Assembly: GCA_019321725.1 (NCBI GenBank)
Contig: CM033119.1
Span: forward strand, 16,566,694-16,630,693
DNA length: 64,000 nt
From: Paulownia fortunei
Taxonomy: Eukaryota; Streptophyta; Magnoliopsida; Lamiales; Paulowniaceae
Direction of reading: 5' to 3'
The notes below the pieces were generated by a model. That model was not told where the DNA came from and ran no database searches. It was given only the letters and a program-made list of their open reading frames with translations. The position numbers and the translations under genes were made by a program. Of the stretch, positions 1 to 12,549 are shown in pieces. How positions within the stretch are numbered: position 1 is the first letter of the stretch; each line of letters opens with the position of its first letter.

Positions 1-1463
1 TAAATAAAAACATAGAATTCAACCAACCAAACTGCTTGATTTGAAAAGATAATCCTACAATTGTGGTTTCCTTTTTGCCAATTGACAATCAGTGGATCGA
101 ATTGTAATTTTAGGACGAATGACCCTAATCCGACCACGTAAGCACCTGACATCATATCTAAACATTGAACTATCATCAAGTATAATTCACAATGGATATC
201 TCAACAATTAATGAAGATTCTTCACATAACCTCATTTACATTTATCCTATTTTTTTATCCCAACAAGTAATTAGTTTTTCTTTTAATCATCATTGTGATT
301 TATGAGACTTAAGGGCAAATGAGATTTCATTCTCCCAAATTTAATAATTTTAGCAGTTTACTCTAAAAAATAAATTTTAAGTATTTTAATCTTTAAAATT
401 AATTATTTTAACACCACTTTCAAAGTAAATTTTAAGTACTATATCCCACCAACTTACATTTATCATAATATTTTATTTCTAATGCTATTTTCAAATCAAT
501 TTTCACTAAAATGCTCTTCATTAGCCATATTTTTTCATATTTTCTCCACTCAAAAATCGAGAAAATATATTGTGATATTTTTTTATTATTGTCGATGATG
601 AAAATATGACAAATGGTAGCATCTATAATATTTTTAATACTGCAATCGATACTATTTTAGCAAATACACTATTATTTGTCGTAGTTTCAATGTTGATAAT
701 TATAAATATAATATTACGATATTCTTTTTTTTCGACTTTTGAATCGAAAGATGGAATAAAAAGAACGACGACGACTAATGAAGAATATTCTGAAAATAAT
801 ATTAATAGGTAAAATATTATTTTGAAGAAATATTGAGAGGGCAAAATGTTATAATAAAAATAAATTAAGATAATAAAGTGCGTAAAATTTATTTTGAAGA
901 TAAAATATTAAAATGATTAAATTTGAAGGAAAGAATTAAAGGGAAATTTATTTTTAATATAATTACAAAAATGCAAAGTGGCAAAACACTTCTATAATAA
1001 TTCTCAGAGTCACAATTACAGGGAAGCTTCTCTTGTTTGTCATAGCAAAAGCAAGAAATGTCAACCAACTCACCTTAAAATATGATTTCCTCATCAAAAT
1101 GCACACATATTTTGACCACTCACCATAATACAAGCCAGCCAACAATAACCGAAAACGACACCGTTATCTTCAGATAAAACTTCTCTCTTCCCGCAGGCAA
1201 CTTCATGATACCATGATCTTTCCGTTGATAACAAATCCAGAAAAAAAAAACCGCCCTTTTTCCCATTACTGTTTTCTTTTTTCATTCTTTCAATAATTTC
1301 AATTTGTTGAATGTTTCGATCCAATTATTTATGGCCATAGATTGATCAGCGCAAGCTAGGGTTTTGTTTTTCTTATTTTCGTGCATTCTTGGTGTCGCCA
1401 TTGTGATTTTTAGCTCTAATTTGTATATTTAATTTAAGGGTCTGTAATTATTTTGGGGGGAAA
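1..1463. other. AT-rich upstream region and 5' leader of the syntaxin-like gene
   Basis: No coding region is supported. The first 1 kb is very AT-rich with short low-complexity reading frames only. From about 1100 onward the composition becomes more mixed, and the stretch 1330-1463 (containing the common plant leader string CTAGGGTTTTG near 1356) is the likely transcribed 5' leader before the ATG at 1464. No clear TATA box could be chosen among many AT-rich candidates. Confidence 0.5.
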
Positions 1464-4400
1464 ATGGCATCGACTTTTGATAGATGGGAGAAAGATCCGT
1501 TTTTTTCTGCAGCGGAGGAAGTTCAGGAATCTGCTGACAGGTGCTATAAAGAATTTCCCATTTTTCTCATAGGTTTTTGAATACAATATTTTAGGAATGC
1601 AAATGACATTCTTGTGTAAAGTAATTGAGAGTTTTAATTTTCTCCTAGTGGGCAATATTTGTTACCTGATCAATTTTTATTTTCGTATTATTGATGGAAT
1701 TTATCTATTTTATTGTGAAGGATGGAATCGACTTATAGAACATGGGTTCATGCAATAAAGGATACTACTGGTGTTTGGAATTTGGATGAGCTACGAAGAG
1801 ATCTCCAGACAACCCTTGGCACAGCCAAGTGGCAGGTCGTTTGCCTATATGTACTTACGTGATAACAGTATATTTACACACAAATTGTAGAGGTTGCATC
1901 ATGTTTTCTGAAAGTATCGTTTTTTTTTCTGGTGTGAGTTTATGCTTATGTGTTGTTGTACTGGTGTGCTTATTTATGAAATGGTTGTGGGTGTGATTGA
2001 TGCAGTTGGAAGAATTCGGGCGTGCTGCGAGATCAAGTTACACTAGTAGTAGTTCAGCTGACGATGCAAAAGATAGGCATCGGGATTTCATAATTGCAAT
2101 TGAGAATCAGATAACAAAAGTTGAAAGCTCTTTAAATGAATCAACAGTATCACAAGGCAAGCCACCTTTGCCTTGGGTACGATTAGATGAAGGAGAACGA
2201 AATGAGCTTGCGTTGTTTCTTTCAGGACCATCATCATCTTCTACAAATAAAGCCTCAGGAAAAGTTCATGGTAAGGACCAGGGAGTCGAAAACTCGCAAG
2301 AGGTTGATCAACAAACGATGAATGAGTGTTCGAGGAGTTCATCTCATTTGGTTGAGTTGAGTCAAGTGGAGGGTAAGGAGGAGAAGTTTTCAGGGCATCG
2401 TAGGACAGCTAGTGCAAGTGCTGACATTGGCTCCTGGAAAATTGTGGTGGCTGATGATGTTTCGCCACATGATACATCCAGTGTAAAACCTGATCCACCC
2501 CCACGAAAGATACCCAGTTTTTCAGGGTTTTTAAATACCATGGAATCATCCATGTCTCAATTGAAGTGGTCAAAGAATGGTTACAAGAAATTAAAGCTTA
2601 CAGATCAGCCTCAAGAAGCTGATACTACATTGCCTAGACCTCAGAATTTGACTAGAGTCAGTAATTGACTTTCCTTGATTATATCCACAATTGTCTTATC
2701 TATTTTATAATTTCTAGTTAGTTGTATTATGCTAATCATGATAAAATTTTCATTGAATATGAAGGGCATCAACATATGCTACGAGAAGAGTAAGAGTTGC
2801 CTTGATGGTTGTGATGATTGTTATGACAAGCAACTGTATGGTTGGTATGGTACCATCCAGAGACAGCTTCAGAGGTCCCAATATCATATGCAATATAGTC
2901 GACCTGTTCAAGTCGTTTTCTCTGTTATTCTCCTCCTTTGCTTGCTTGGTGAGCCTTCTAATTAGCTGTTTCTTATTTTCCTATGATGATCATTTTACCT
3001 TCTAGGTAGTGATTCTCTGGGAACAAATTTCAAATTGAACATGGTTTGCAATCTGATAATGCTTTTTTTAGAGTTCTTGTCATTGACTTCACAAGTTGGA
3101 TGATTGATTCTTCTCCTTGAGTTATATATATGTGTTTTAGGACCACTCTTGATAAATTCTTACTCTCCCCTTCGCCGTTATCAAGTGAATATATTAATTT
3201 TTTCAAATGTAGGACATATTGAAAGTTACGAAATAGGTTTGTCAATGATGTTAGATATGTCATAGTTGTAAATTAAATGATAAGAATCTTTGGTATGAAC
3301 AGCAGTATCAGTCATGCAAAATGGCTTCACTTTACTATATATTAGATGGTAGGCCTCTTGCTGCTTCAGTTTCTTTACCAGGAAGAATTCACGTAAATGC
3401 TGACGTGCAATGTTTGTGTTATTTGCATGTTTCATGCAAGTGGGTTTGCTTTATTCTACTTATTGGATGGTGGACCTCTTGTTGCTTCAGTTTCTTTACC
3501 AAGAAAGAATTGACGTAAATGCTGATACAGTATGTTGCTTTTTTGTGTGATACGCGTGCTTCATGGGTGTTTGTTATTGTTGGGGAAAGATTGTCTGCAG
3601 TTTTTTTCATGGCAGAAAGTTGAAAGTGGAAAAGAATCCAGATTAACCAGAAACATTTTCTTGCGTGTGAATGCCAGCTTCCATTTGTTCCTAGGAAAAT
3701 ACAGTTTCTTGTGAAGATGTCCAAATAATTACTGAGAATTTGAGAAGTTATAGAACATCAGAGCTCAGAATACTGCAATAGGACTGCTCTTTTTTCTTTA
3801 ATAATAAAAAATTAGCATTGCAACTCAGCACAAGAAAGCCTTAGTCATACTTATTGAGAGTTTCATGGCTTTTTCCTCCTCTCCATACCATTTCCTAAGT
3901 TAAACACATGTTTGATTACATTCCAGAACAGGGCTATCAAATGGTTAACTGTGAACCTAACCTATCAGGATTAGTAAACAGTAACTTTAAGCCCTTGATT
4001 AGCTGTCATTTCAATTGGTTTTTGATCAATCTCTTCACGTGTGTCTATCTTTGAATGAGTTCCTTTCGTGTTCCTGGTACACGTAGCGGCCTTTGTGGAA
4101 TATGCGTGAATCATTTCATTGGTCCTTCTGCATTCTGTTCAATGACACAATCTTATCCAACTCGGGGATATGAGTCTTATCGTATCTCTCATTGTTTAGC
4201 TGCAAGTCTGTATTAATGTTCTCATTTTACCCTAACTTGATATATATAGAAGTTTGGCACTAGTGCAATGTTGAGCCATCTGTAGCATGTTATTATAGCA
4301 GTTTTTTAATATTGCTTGCAAAGATATTATCCTGATTATATACCGACTTTTAATGTCACTAAAACTTGTAGTTTTCTAGGCTTCTGTTAGACTGACAAAT

Positions 4401-6570
4401 TGATCACAAATATCATAGGGTTCCATGCCATATTAGAAGTACGCAATTAACTCAGAAGTAAAATGCAATACAACACTTGAATTGAACATATGAAGTTGCA
4501 CAAATATTTTCTTCTTTTTCTCATTTTTAAAAGGCTACAGTTGAATTATTTTTTGGTACTACTTTAACAGTTGCATTATATTTTTATAAAGAAGTTAATT
4601 ATCTATCAAATAACATATGAGATATATTAACTATGTACTCTGGTTGGCGATTCTTTTAATTGTGGTTTGATAACACTGAAGCGATTCCAGATTGCAAACT
4701 TGCAATAAGTCCAAGAACAACTGGTGAACCCTCCAACTCGCCAATAGCTATGCGGTTTACTTTGGGTCGATCGACCACCCCAACTTTCTTGCATAACCCT
4801 GGCCATGACATATGTTCTGTTGTATTTAGTTTATTTTTTTTGCTAGTAAATTTACTTGGATTTTGGAGGCAATGCCTGAAAATTTTTGATACCAACAGTT
4901 GACATATAAAATTTTCAGGTTTATTGTAATTTTATTATCCTTGTAACTTTTATGTTCTAGATATTGTTCAGTTGATTTATTTGGTACAAATGCAGTTTGG
5001 AGAGTGCCTGAGATATTTTGATATTACTATTGTTTGGCACCTGACATATTATCGTAACTTTATTTTCTTTGAATTTGTTTCCTGTTTTTATATGGTAGAA
5101 TATTATATGTTTTGATGGTGAAGTTAAGGTTTTAACAAAAGATTTTGAAAGACTTTCTGCTTGTTCTTTGTATGAAGACTCGGTGCTTAATGATTTTGAA
5201 GATTTTTAAGGCTGTATTCTAGATTAATGAAATTGTCTTGGGCATTGAGGATTGTGAGGATGAATAGAATTGTATTAGCTAGCTAGCATGATACGATAAT
5301 CAGGTTTGGAATGAAGAAAGTGGTAAATAGCCTCTAGCAAAGGATGTCATGGCCCAGATGCAAATCTTATACGGCCTCTAAAGATAAATTGATGAACAGA
5401 TTCTTGACACCAGTTTTTCTGCATATTTTGGAGGAAAGACGATAAATAATTACTTCAGGGGAATCAATGGATTATTTGTTATTGTTTATCACGTTTCATT
5501 GCATTTAGACTAATTTTTAGTTGTGGTGGTTCTGTTATTTTTTCCAATTTGATGTTAATAAGGTGATTTCCGTTATTCGTACATTTATATGGAAATAAAA
5601 TTGAGGCAGAATCACCAGCTTTATGCACCATAGAAATGAAAGAGAGGAAATCTAGGCATTACAGCATGGGCATGACTGCATCTATAAATCAAAAGAAAGC
5701 TTTACATTTGCCTCGAAACCCTTGAAGTCAATTCTCCATTCTTACTAAACTAGAAGCATGACACGCGTAATAATAGACTCCAAGAAGTTGTGTACCCTTG
5801 GACAATCATTGCAACTGGAAGTTAATTCTCCATTCTTGCTAAACTAGAAGCATGACACGTGTAATAATAGACTCCAAGAAGTTGTGAACCCTTGGACAGT
5901 CATTGCAACTGAGGAAACTTATTAAATCTATTAGCACAGTAGGCCTAGACATAGTAAATTGATAACCATGAGGTCCATGATTATTTTTCAAGTAATCCTT
6001 TTCTCAAATATTTCTAAGAAACACAGGATATTTGCAAAATCACAAAACTAACCCTGCATTAAATGTTTAAAGTATTAGATTTAAAGCTCATTATATAAGC
6101 CCTACAGGAATCCTAAAAACTGTTGATGTGAATAATGATATTACTGGAACACTAGCTGCAATGTTTAAATTCCTTCTGAACTGCTGCTTCATCCTATGTT
6201 GCCTACATCAATTAGCTATGCTAGGTAAATTACCATGATGCTTGGGGTAGCCCCGAAAAGGCAGTACAATGTTAATTTAATTATTTTGCACAAGAGATGT
6301 TGCTATGAAGGGGACCAATTTGAAGAACCTGTTATTTAAAGATCCTTTGCTTTCCTGGGTTGAAATTTGACAGGTTATATAGTACATCGTGATGTTGCTT
6401 CCTTTTGTCCATGAAATACTTACAGTAGTTGCTTTTTAGTTTATTTTTGGCTTGTAACTGTGGTGGGCATATCTGCCATGAAATCAAAATCTAGGTGAAC
6501 TTTTTTCAATTCGTGATAGGCTTATAATGTTATTTCTCCTGCAGTTTTATTGGCTTTGCATGCAATCTGA
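1464..6570 (+). CDS. Tail-anchored protein with syntaxin-6-type N-terminal domain (t-SNARE family-like), five exons
   Basis: Exons 1464-1540, 1721-1835, 2006-2656, 2765-2948 and 6545-6570 join to 1053 nt (350 aa) with GT-AG introns and closed frame. The protein opens MASTFDRWEKDPFF and has an N-terminal helical region (about residues 1-110) typical of the syntaxin-6/SYP61-type N-terminal domain used in trans-Golgi and endosomal trafficking. Residues 110-281 are Ser-rich and probably disordered. A Cys-rich patch (CLDGCDDCYDKQLYGWYG, about 293-310) precedes a basic segment and a C-terminal hydrophobic helix (about 331-349), so the protein is predicted to be tail-anchored. I see no clear SNARE coiled coil, so a fusion role is unproven. 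The last intron is 3596 nt, and the final exon supplies only the end of the membrane helix and the stop. Resembles the Arabidopsis At1g27700 family (from memory). Confidence 0.85.
3311..3550. repeat. Diverged tandem duplication, about 119-bp unit, two copies
   Basis: The block around 3331-3400 recurs at an offset of about 119 nt (around 3450-3520). Both copies share the run GCTTCAGTTTCTTTACCA and the following ACGTAAATGCTGA. The copies have drifted by substitutions and small indels. The repeat is intronic and has no coding capacity. Confidence 0.7.
5724..5911. repeat. Near-identical 94-bp tandem duplication
   Basis: Unit 5724-5817 is followed immediately by unit 5818-5911. By eye the copies differ at only a few positions, for example GACACGCGTAAT versus GACACGTGTAAT. 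One change turns ACGCGT into the G-box-like core CACGTG. The high identity indicates a recent duplication inside the long intron. Confidence 0.9.
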
Positions 6571-9500
6571 GGAGGAGCTTGTCTTCTTCATTCTGATTCG
6601 GCCATTTATCTATGAAAATGATTAGAGAGTTGCTGGATTTTTCTTTATGGCGTCATTTGACCTAGGTAGGTGCTATGTTGTCTTTATAGAACGATTTTGC
6701 TCGCAAATGTAATTTGGTATTCAGGATTGTGCCATAACTGTTTTGGTAACACCACCAGCAGTCCCAACAACCCAGTTTTCTTTCTTCTGGGATTTGTAGT
6801 TCTACTGGTAGCCTATAAGGTTTGTTGTACTACTCTATTTGCAGCTGTGGTTGTACCATGCTGTTGTAATATTGATCTTTGTAGCTTTTTCCACTCTGGA
6901 GACTCGTGCTCATTGTTGCTTCCTATTGTCTTATTGACTTCATGTGTGGACGACAGATTGTATATGAAATATCATGAGATATGTATATTGATGTGCACTA
7001 CTGGGTAGGTCGATACCCATATGTTTGATCAACTAGACTAGGCATCCCACTGTGGCCATCTTCTAAAAGTGGCAACGTTTGGAGAACATAGAACGAAGTC
7101 CATACTTTTCGATAATCTATAGTATGAAATTTAGAAGTAAATAGATCATGCGACAAAACGACAAGAAATCTATATGGGATAGTTACCATTTTCCACTGTT
7201 TGCCAATTGAAAATGTTATGCTCGTAATCTTAGGAAGTTTGGTCTATAGATTGTGCACTCTTTGGACTGACATTTCCTTTTGCTTTCTGTCTCTGCTTGA
7301 AGTGATTCCCAGAAGAAAAGTAAAAAGCTCTTTGTATTGAACTTTTGGGAAGAAAGTAAAGAAGAATATGGGATAAAGGAATGGAGTCCAATAGAATGTG
7401 GCACCACCCACTAAAAGAAAGAGGAATCACATTTACGGGCGGTTAAATTAGGTAATATTCATACTATACTCAATAGTATATTACAAAGATTGTGTTCTAT
7501 TTTGTTAAATGTGAACCCTGCATGTGGATTGATTACAATATTAGTTTTTAAGACGTTATATTTTTTGAACATTATGTCGAGTATGTGGATGATGGATAAA
7601 TATTTAATTTTTTATGAGATATGGTATTTGTTACCTGATATATATTACATCGAGTGCAACATGATTATTACAGTTCAATCTCGATTTAGCTGAAGTTATG
7701 CCAATAAAAAAATAAATTTATTCTTATTATATGATTAATATTGTTCAGGTAAATCAAATTTGAATTAAAATTTTCTTGTGAACTCAACTATTCTAGCTTC
7801 TAGGGATATTATACGCAGACAAAAAGAGAAGGAAAAGGAAAAGCAATGGAAGTCGATTTCTATCATATTTTCATTTTTTGACAAAATAAGTGCTATTAAT
7901 TTTTACTGAAATTTTAAATGTAGTTGAGATTATGAAAAAAAGGAATTAAACCCACTTTATTGTAACCAAATAAAAGAAAATTTCTCTTGATTATATTTGT
8001 ACGAGCATCACCTTTTTGTTTTCCTTCTAAATTAAGGGAAGAATATGTTTGAATTTAGGATCTTAGTGGGAATAAGAAAAAGGAAAAGTAATAAAAAGTG
8101 CATCTCTTGGTATTTTTCTTTTGGACAAAATAAATATTATTTCTAGATTCTTTTTGAATGTAAGTATCATGAAAAAGATTAACTAAAATGTATAAATTAT
8201 TGAATTCCTCTCATATTTATTTGTACCAATATTCTTTCACGTTTTCCTTCAACAAAATTCAGAACAATATCTTTTTAACATTTTCCTTTCAAAAACCCAA
8301 CATTCAAACATAGACTTAATTTTTGTTTCACTAAATTCAAGGTACTAACATATAAATGTGGATGTTGAAAGAAAAGTTGCCTGTTCAAGGGCAAACAACA
8401 GAGGAGAAAAAACCAAAAAAAAAAAAAAAAAAACAAATGAAATGAAATGGGGTGTGTGCGTGTGTTAATTTTTAGGAATTACCAAGAGCAAGGATATAAA
8501 TGTCTTTATTTATTATTTTTAATAAAAAAAAATTCTTATCCCATGAGTATTCATTTTCTCTAGCTCGGTCACTACCTACATATATGAACATGCCAAGACC
8601 AGCCAAAATAGTGAGATTCTTAATGTAGTATAATACTTGGAAAAATGATAAATATTATTATATTTTTTATAAAATAAAATATTTATTCATATTCAGAATG
8701 TAGATAAAGACCAATTGTTACATGAATCATACGGCAAATACAAAGACACGTTATACATCTAAGACTAGGTTCATGAGATATCACTAAATAAAAATTATTA
8801 ATTATTAAATTACATAGAATGATATTATTTTTTAATTTAATATATTATCAAAAATATACATCTAATATAAGAATGAAAATGATAATTTAAGGAGTGAATT
8901 TATCAAAATTCAAAATTCCTCCCACTCTAATCTGACGGGTCCAAATAGAACCGTTAAACTTATTAAATTTATTTTATAATTTTAAAAATATATAAAAAAA
9001 TATTTTTTTAAAATAACACAACTAAATTTTTACAAAATATATTTTTTAAAAAATGATATTATGTAAATATAAATAAATTAAAATAAAAATAAATAAAAAA
9101 TTAAACAAGACGGTTTCTTGACAAGTGAGTTCTCAAATAAAATATCAAGATTTGCCCGAACTTTTTATAAGTTAAAAAACCCACCTGACTATTCCAACTT
9201 TTTACAAATTCATTTAGATATCTGACATAAAATTTCCCCCAAGAAATTAAATCAAAGGTAGTGTTAATTCCTGTAATTTAATGGTTGTCGGCAAACGGAT
9301 ATACTACTGGATTGCAGAAGTAACTTTCTAGTTTTACAAGAAGGATTGTGCCATATAGATTGAACTTACATGCGACTTCAAAACCATAAAAAATAGATGG
9401 ACACTTTGAATTCATGAGAGAATCAAGAGCTTATGCTTCAGTCAGGTTTGCCAATGCGTAAAGAAGATGAACATTTGAAGCGTTCAAATCTATCTAAAGT

Positions 9501-9894
9501 CACAGGATAACTCCTTAGAGCACCACATATCAACTCCAGGACTGTCACTCTTGCACTTAATACAGTGACATATGATCAGCAATCTTTGAAGGATATAGGG
9601 GATGAGGATGTAATATCGACTGCTTACTTAAAAATGAGAGAACAAATTTGACGCGATTCATCCTCCTCAGTAAAGGTTATGTGGAATCCAACAAGATGAG
9701 CCTGCAAAACTGAGCTCTTTCAATGGTATGCAAATAACAATTTAAGCATTGTTTGAAGTGCAGTTAACACTTGTGCATTTTGATCGAAAAGTGAGTATAA
9801 CTCAGCGAAGGATTCACTCAATTTAGCGCATATAAAGTTACATTTTTAAATTTTAACCTTTTCAGCACTTCACGAAGTAAGATCAGCGTAGAAT
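6571..9894. other. Convergent intergenic region between the syntaxin-like and TGD5-like genes
   Basis: The first few hundred bases are presumably the 3' UTR of the syntaxin-like gene. A 112-codon reading frame at 6670-7008 looks like non-coding UTR because it is Cys/Val/Leu-rich and matches no family I know. From 7440 the DNA is AT-rich, with an A-run near 8410-8433. A decayed MITE-like fragment lies at 8925-9140. The segment 9241-9894 is of mixed composition and probably includes the 3' UTR of the minus-strand TGD5-like gene. No further gene is supported. Confidence 0.5.
8925..9140. mobile_element. Decayed fragment resembling the hAT-type MITE at 14908
   Basis: The internal part matches the order and wording of the intact element at 14908-15266: a GACGGGTCC-type start, then TTTATAATTTTAAAAAT, long A/T runs, and an AATTAAACAAGACGG segment near the far end. 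The terminal inverted repeats are not recognisable, so ends and target-site duplication cannot be given. Confidence 0.4.
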
Positions 9895-12549
9895 TCAGTT
9901 AGAAGGATTAATCTTCTGAGTGTTCTTTAACAAGTTTTTGGTATCTTTTCCTTCACTAGATTTACTCTCAAATTCCATGCCTTGGAATGATACTCCGGAA
10001 CTGTGGTACTGACTACCATATGCTGAGCCAAATCCCCATCCAAGCCCTAACCCAACACCACAGCCACCACCTTCAGATTGATGAAGAAATGCATTAGTGT
10101 AGAAATAGTAGGAACAAAGGGTGGGGTGGGGTAGTTTACAAAAAACTGCTTTTCTTTTTTCTTTTTTTTTTTTAATGAGATTTTACCTGCACCAAGTCCA
10201 AAGATGTTCAAGGGCATACCTGATAATAATGATTGCCATATGTTAGGAACAAATTTCCTTCTTGGTGCAAAACCAGGAATATAACAGCACAAACGCACAC
10301 ATTTAGGAAAATGGACTGCTTTTCTTTTTCGCAGCAAAAGTAGAACCACAACAGAATAATGACAAAAAAATCAATAACATGCAAAACACAAAATTTTACT
10401 TAAGAACTAGATGCTTTGTGAGATAATCAATTTGATGAAAACCAGTGAAGGAATAGGTCTTATTTCATAATTGTTCGCCAACAATTGATGAGCAAATATA
10501 TCCATAAAACCCAACTGTTGGTAGCTTAAAAATCTTGTGTAAATGACTGAAAGGGATTTCATGTAGATTTTGCAGATATACTTAGCATGAAAGCAGCACT
10601 ATAATAAAGCATGTCAAAGAACTGCCAAATGCTTGCTGCATTTGCACATACCAGTTCATCCGGTGTGAACTTTCTCAGAGAAACATCAAATGAGAAAGCA
10701 TAGAAATAAAACAAGGTCACAAAGGAATCCTGCCTCTGAGTGAGGTAAAGCCCAAAGCCATTAAATCTCTCCTTCTATAGTTTAAGTTCTGAAGTCAATA
10801 AGCCAATCAATAACGACATAAAATGGATATAGTGCAGGTAGCAGGGGCCCCAAAAAAATTATGAAAAGAAAGTGACTAATCCAACTTATCACATATTTTT
10901 AAAAATTTTCGCTGTCATCCAACATCAAACATCAGAAATTTGATACAACAGTTGGATTATGAGACCACAATAGAGCATTGTAAGTTTGCTGCAGGCTTTT
11001 ATGCTAAATTAATTGGCCTTTGAGGTGCCATTTTCTATTTGAAAAACGGCAGTTTGAGTGATCGAGGTGATGATAGGAGGAAGCAGTTTGAATACTTTCC
11101 TAGTGAAGCACTCAGATGGATCAAGACATGGCAATGGTTCATACAAGTCCTGCTTAAATATTTCTGATCTACTCAGCTTTTATAAAATTTGGTCACTACA
11201 TTTTAGTGTGATGGATTGATTCATTGTTTGGGTTATGTTCAAATTTACAAGAGGGTAAAACTATCCACACTATGAATGAGATGGATGCATAGAGCAAAGG
11301 TGTATGGGTTTTCAATAAAGATGCAATTATCTCAACCCACAAGGGGAGTAAATGATTATATTTGGAAATGGATTTAACCGTTTCCTCCAAATTACAATCT
11401 ATCTGATTATTCGAGAGGATCATCCTAATCCTTCTGTCGAGATAACACATTTCAATTCCGAGTAAGTTGGCAAAGCAATTGATCATATATATCTTAATGT
11501 CAAACATTCCAAAGTCCTCCAAATATAAAACATATGATTGAACAGAATTACAGTACATACTTGAAAAGAAATCCAATTACGGAAGTCATATCGCATCTTT
11601 TTTCACCATGATGAATATAGAAGCATGGCATTACAGACAAGGTTATCAGTCATGACGTGAGAAACACATAAGCAGTCATTGTAGCTATACTTTATGCAGT
11701 AGTTTAAATGCATGAAAAAATTAAAGCTCACAGGTTCAGTGACTGATGATTGCTACTAACATACATGTCATTCAGCATCAGAACAAGTTGGATGTATGCC
11801 CAAATGAAAGTAACCTTCATCTTAATTACGTAAATAACTGGCATCCAGTAACTAAGATCTTCTCAACGACAAGGAGCCAACTCAAGTATGACTAGTTTTT
11901 TTATATAATTCAATAAACCACACTTGCACATCGAAAAATACGACAGCAGATTCTGAAGGGGGATGACCACATATATACTCCTTCAATCAACCAAATACTC
12001 ATTCATTGCATGGGTTTTTTCAACAAGAAACTTAAGAAGAAAAATCAGGCTATGAAACATGATCACCACACTCTTAGCACCGCAGTGATCGTGATATCAA
12101 GAAAACTCCATAAAATTCATCCCGCTACTAGATAACCACAGGAGGGTAAAAAATGAATAAAAAAGCAGGCATACTCAAAGAATTGCACTGCTCAGCAGTT
12201 AGAAGTCTATAACTCACGAGTACCTACTCTGAGACAAATCAAAAAGGTCTAGACTTCTTACAAAAGGTTTAAAGAGAACAGAACGAATTAGAGTAACTGA
12301 CCTCCGAAGCCCCATCCAACTCCAAAACCACAGCCAACCCCGAAGCCTGAACTCAATTCAAAATCCAATTATCAAGAAAAAATAAATAAGAACGAGTAAT
12401 TATCAGAAAAAGTAAATAAATAGAACATGCCCTGAAGCTGAAAAGCACCCAAACGAAAAATACGCACAAATTGTAATAAATTTGCTTATAGCATGAAAGA
12501 AAGACTCACCAAAACCCACACCTGCTCCATTAAAATTTGTTAGCACCAT
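9895..12549 (-). CDS. TGD5: TGD5-like small glycine-rich chloroplast envelope protein, four exons
   Basis: Exons in transcript order are 12549-12510, 12346-12302, 10219-10187 and 10070-9895, totalling 294 nt (97 aa). The protein opens MVLTNFNGAGVGFG and has two Gly-rich blocks, residues 14-29 and 40-54, each ending in GWGFG. A short MPLNIFGL linker separates them. After SQYHSSGVSFQGMEFES comes a polar, Lys/Asn-rich tail. This matches what I recall of Arabidopsis TRIGALACTOSYLDIACYLGLYCEROL 5, a small glycine-rich envelope protein that helps link TGD4 in the outer membrane to the TGD1-2-3 ABC transporter during ER-to-plastid lipid import. Every intron interrupts a glycine codon in phase 1, and the middle exons (45 and 33 nt) are symmetric. 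The exons are too short to show as open reading frames, so the frame closing exactly is the main support along with the sequence. Neighbouring the syntaxin-like gene also fits Arabidopsis gene order. Confidence 0.82.
10220..12301 (-). other. Long second intron of the TGD5-like gene
   Basis: About 2.1 kb between exons 2 and 3, starting GTCAGT and ending ATCAG on the minus strand. A 126-codon frame at 11196-11576 has no recognisable domain and is treated as spurious. No nested gene was found. Confidence 0.65.

Larger units (their letters stand above)
2949..6544 (+). other. 3.6-kb last intron of the syntaxin-like gene
   Basis: It begins GTGAGC directly after a phase-1 exon end and closes with a TCCTGCAG acceptor. 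It contains only spurious short reading frames. Two local tandem duplications lie inside (3311-3550 and 5724-5911). The intron is unusually long for a gene whose other introns are 108-180 nt. Confidence 0.75.

Noticed and set aside
6670..7008. 112-codon plus-strand reading frame just after the syntaxin-like gene
   Set aside because: It lies where the 3' UTR is expected, has an odd Cys/Val/Leu-rich composition and resembles no protein family.
11196..11576. 126-codon minus-strand reading frame
   Set aside because: It sits wholly inside the long second intron of the TGD5-like gene and shows no domain or splice-supported continuation.
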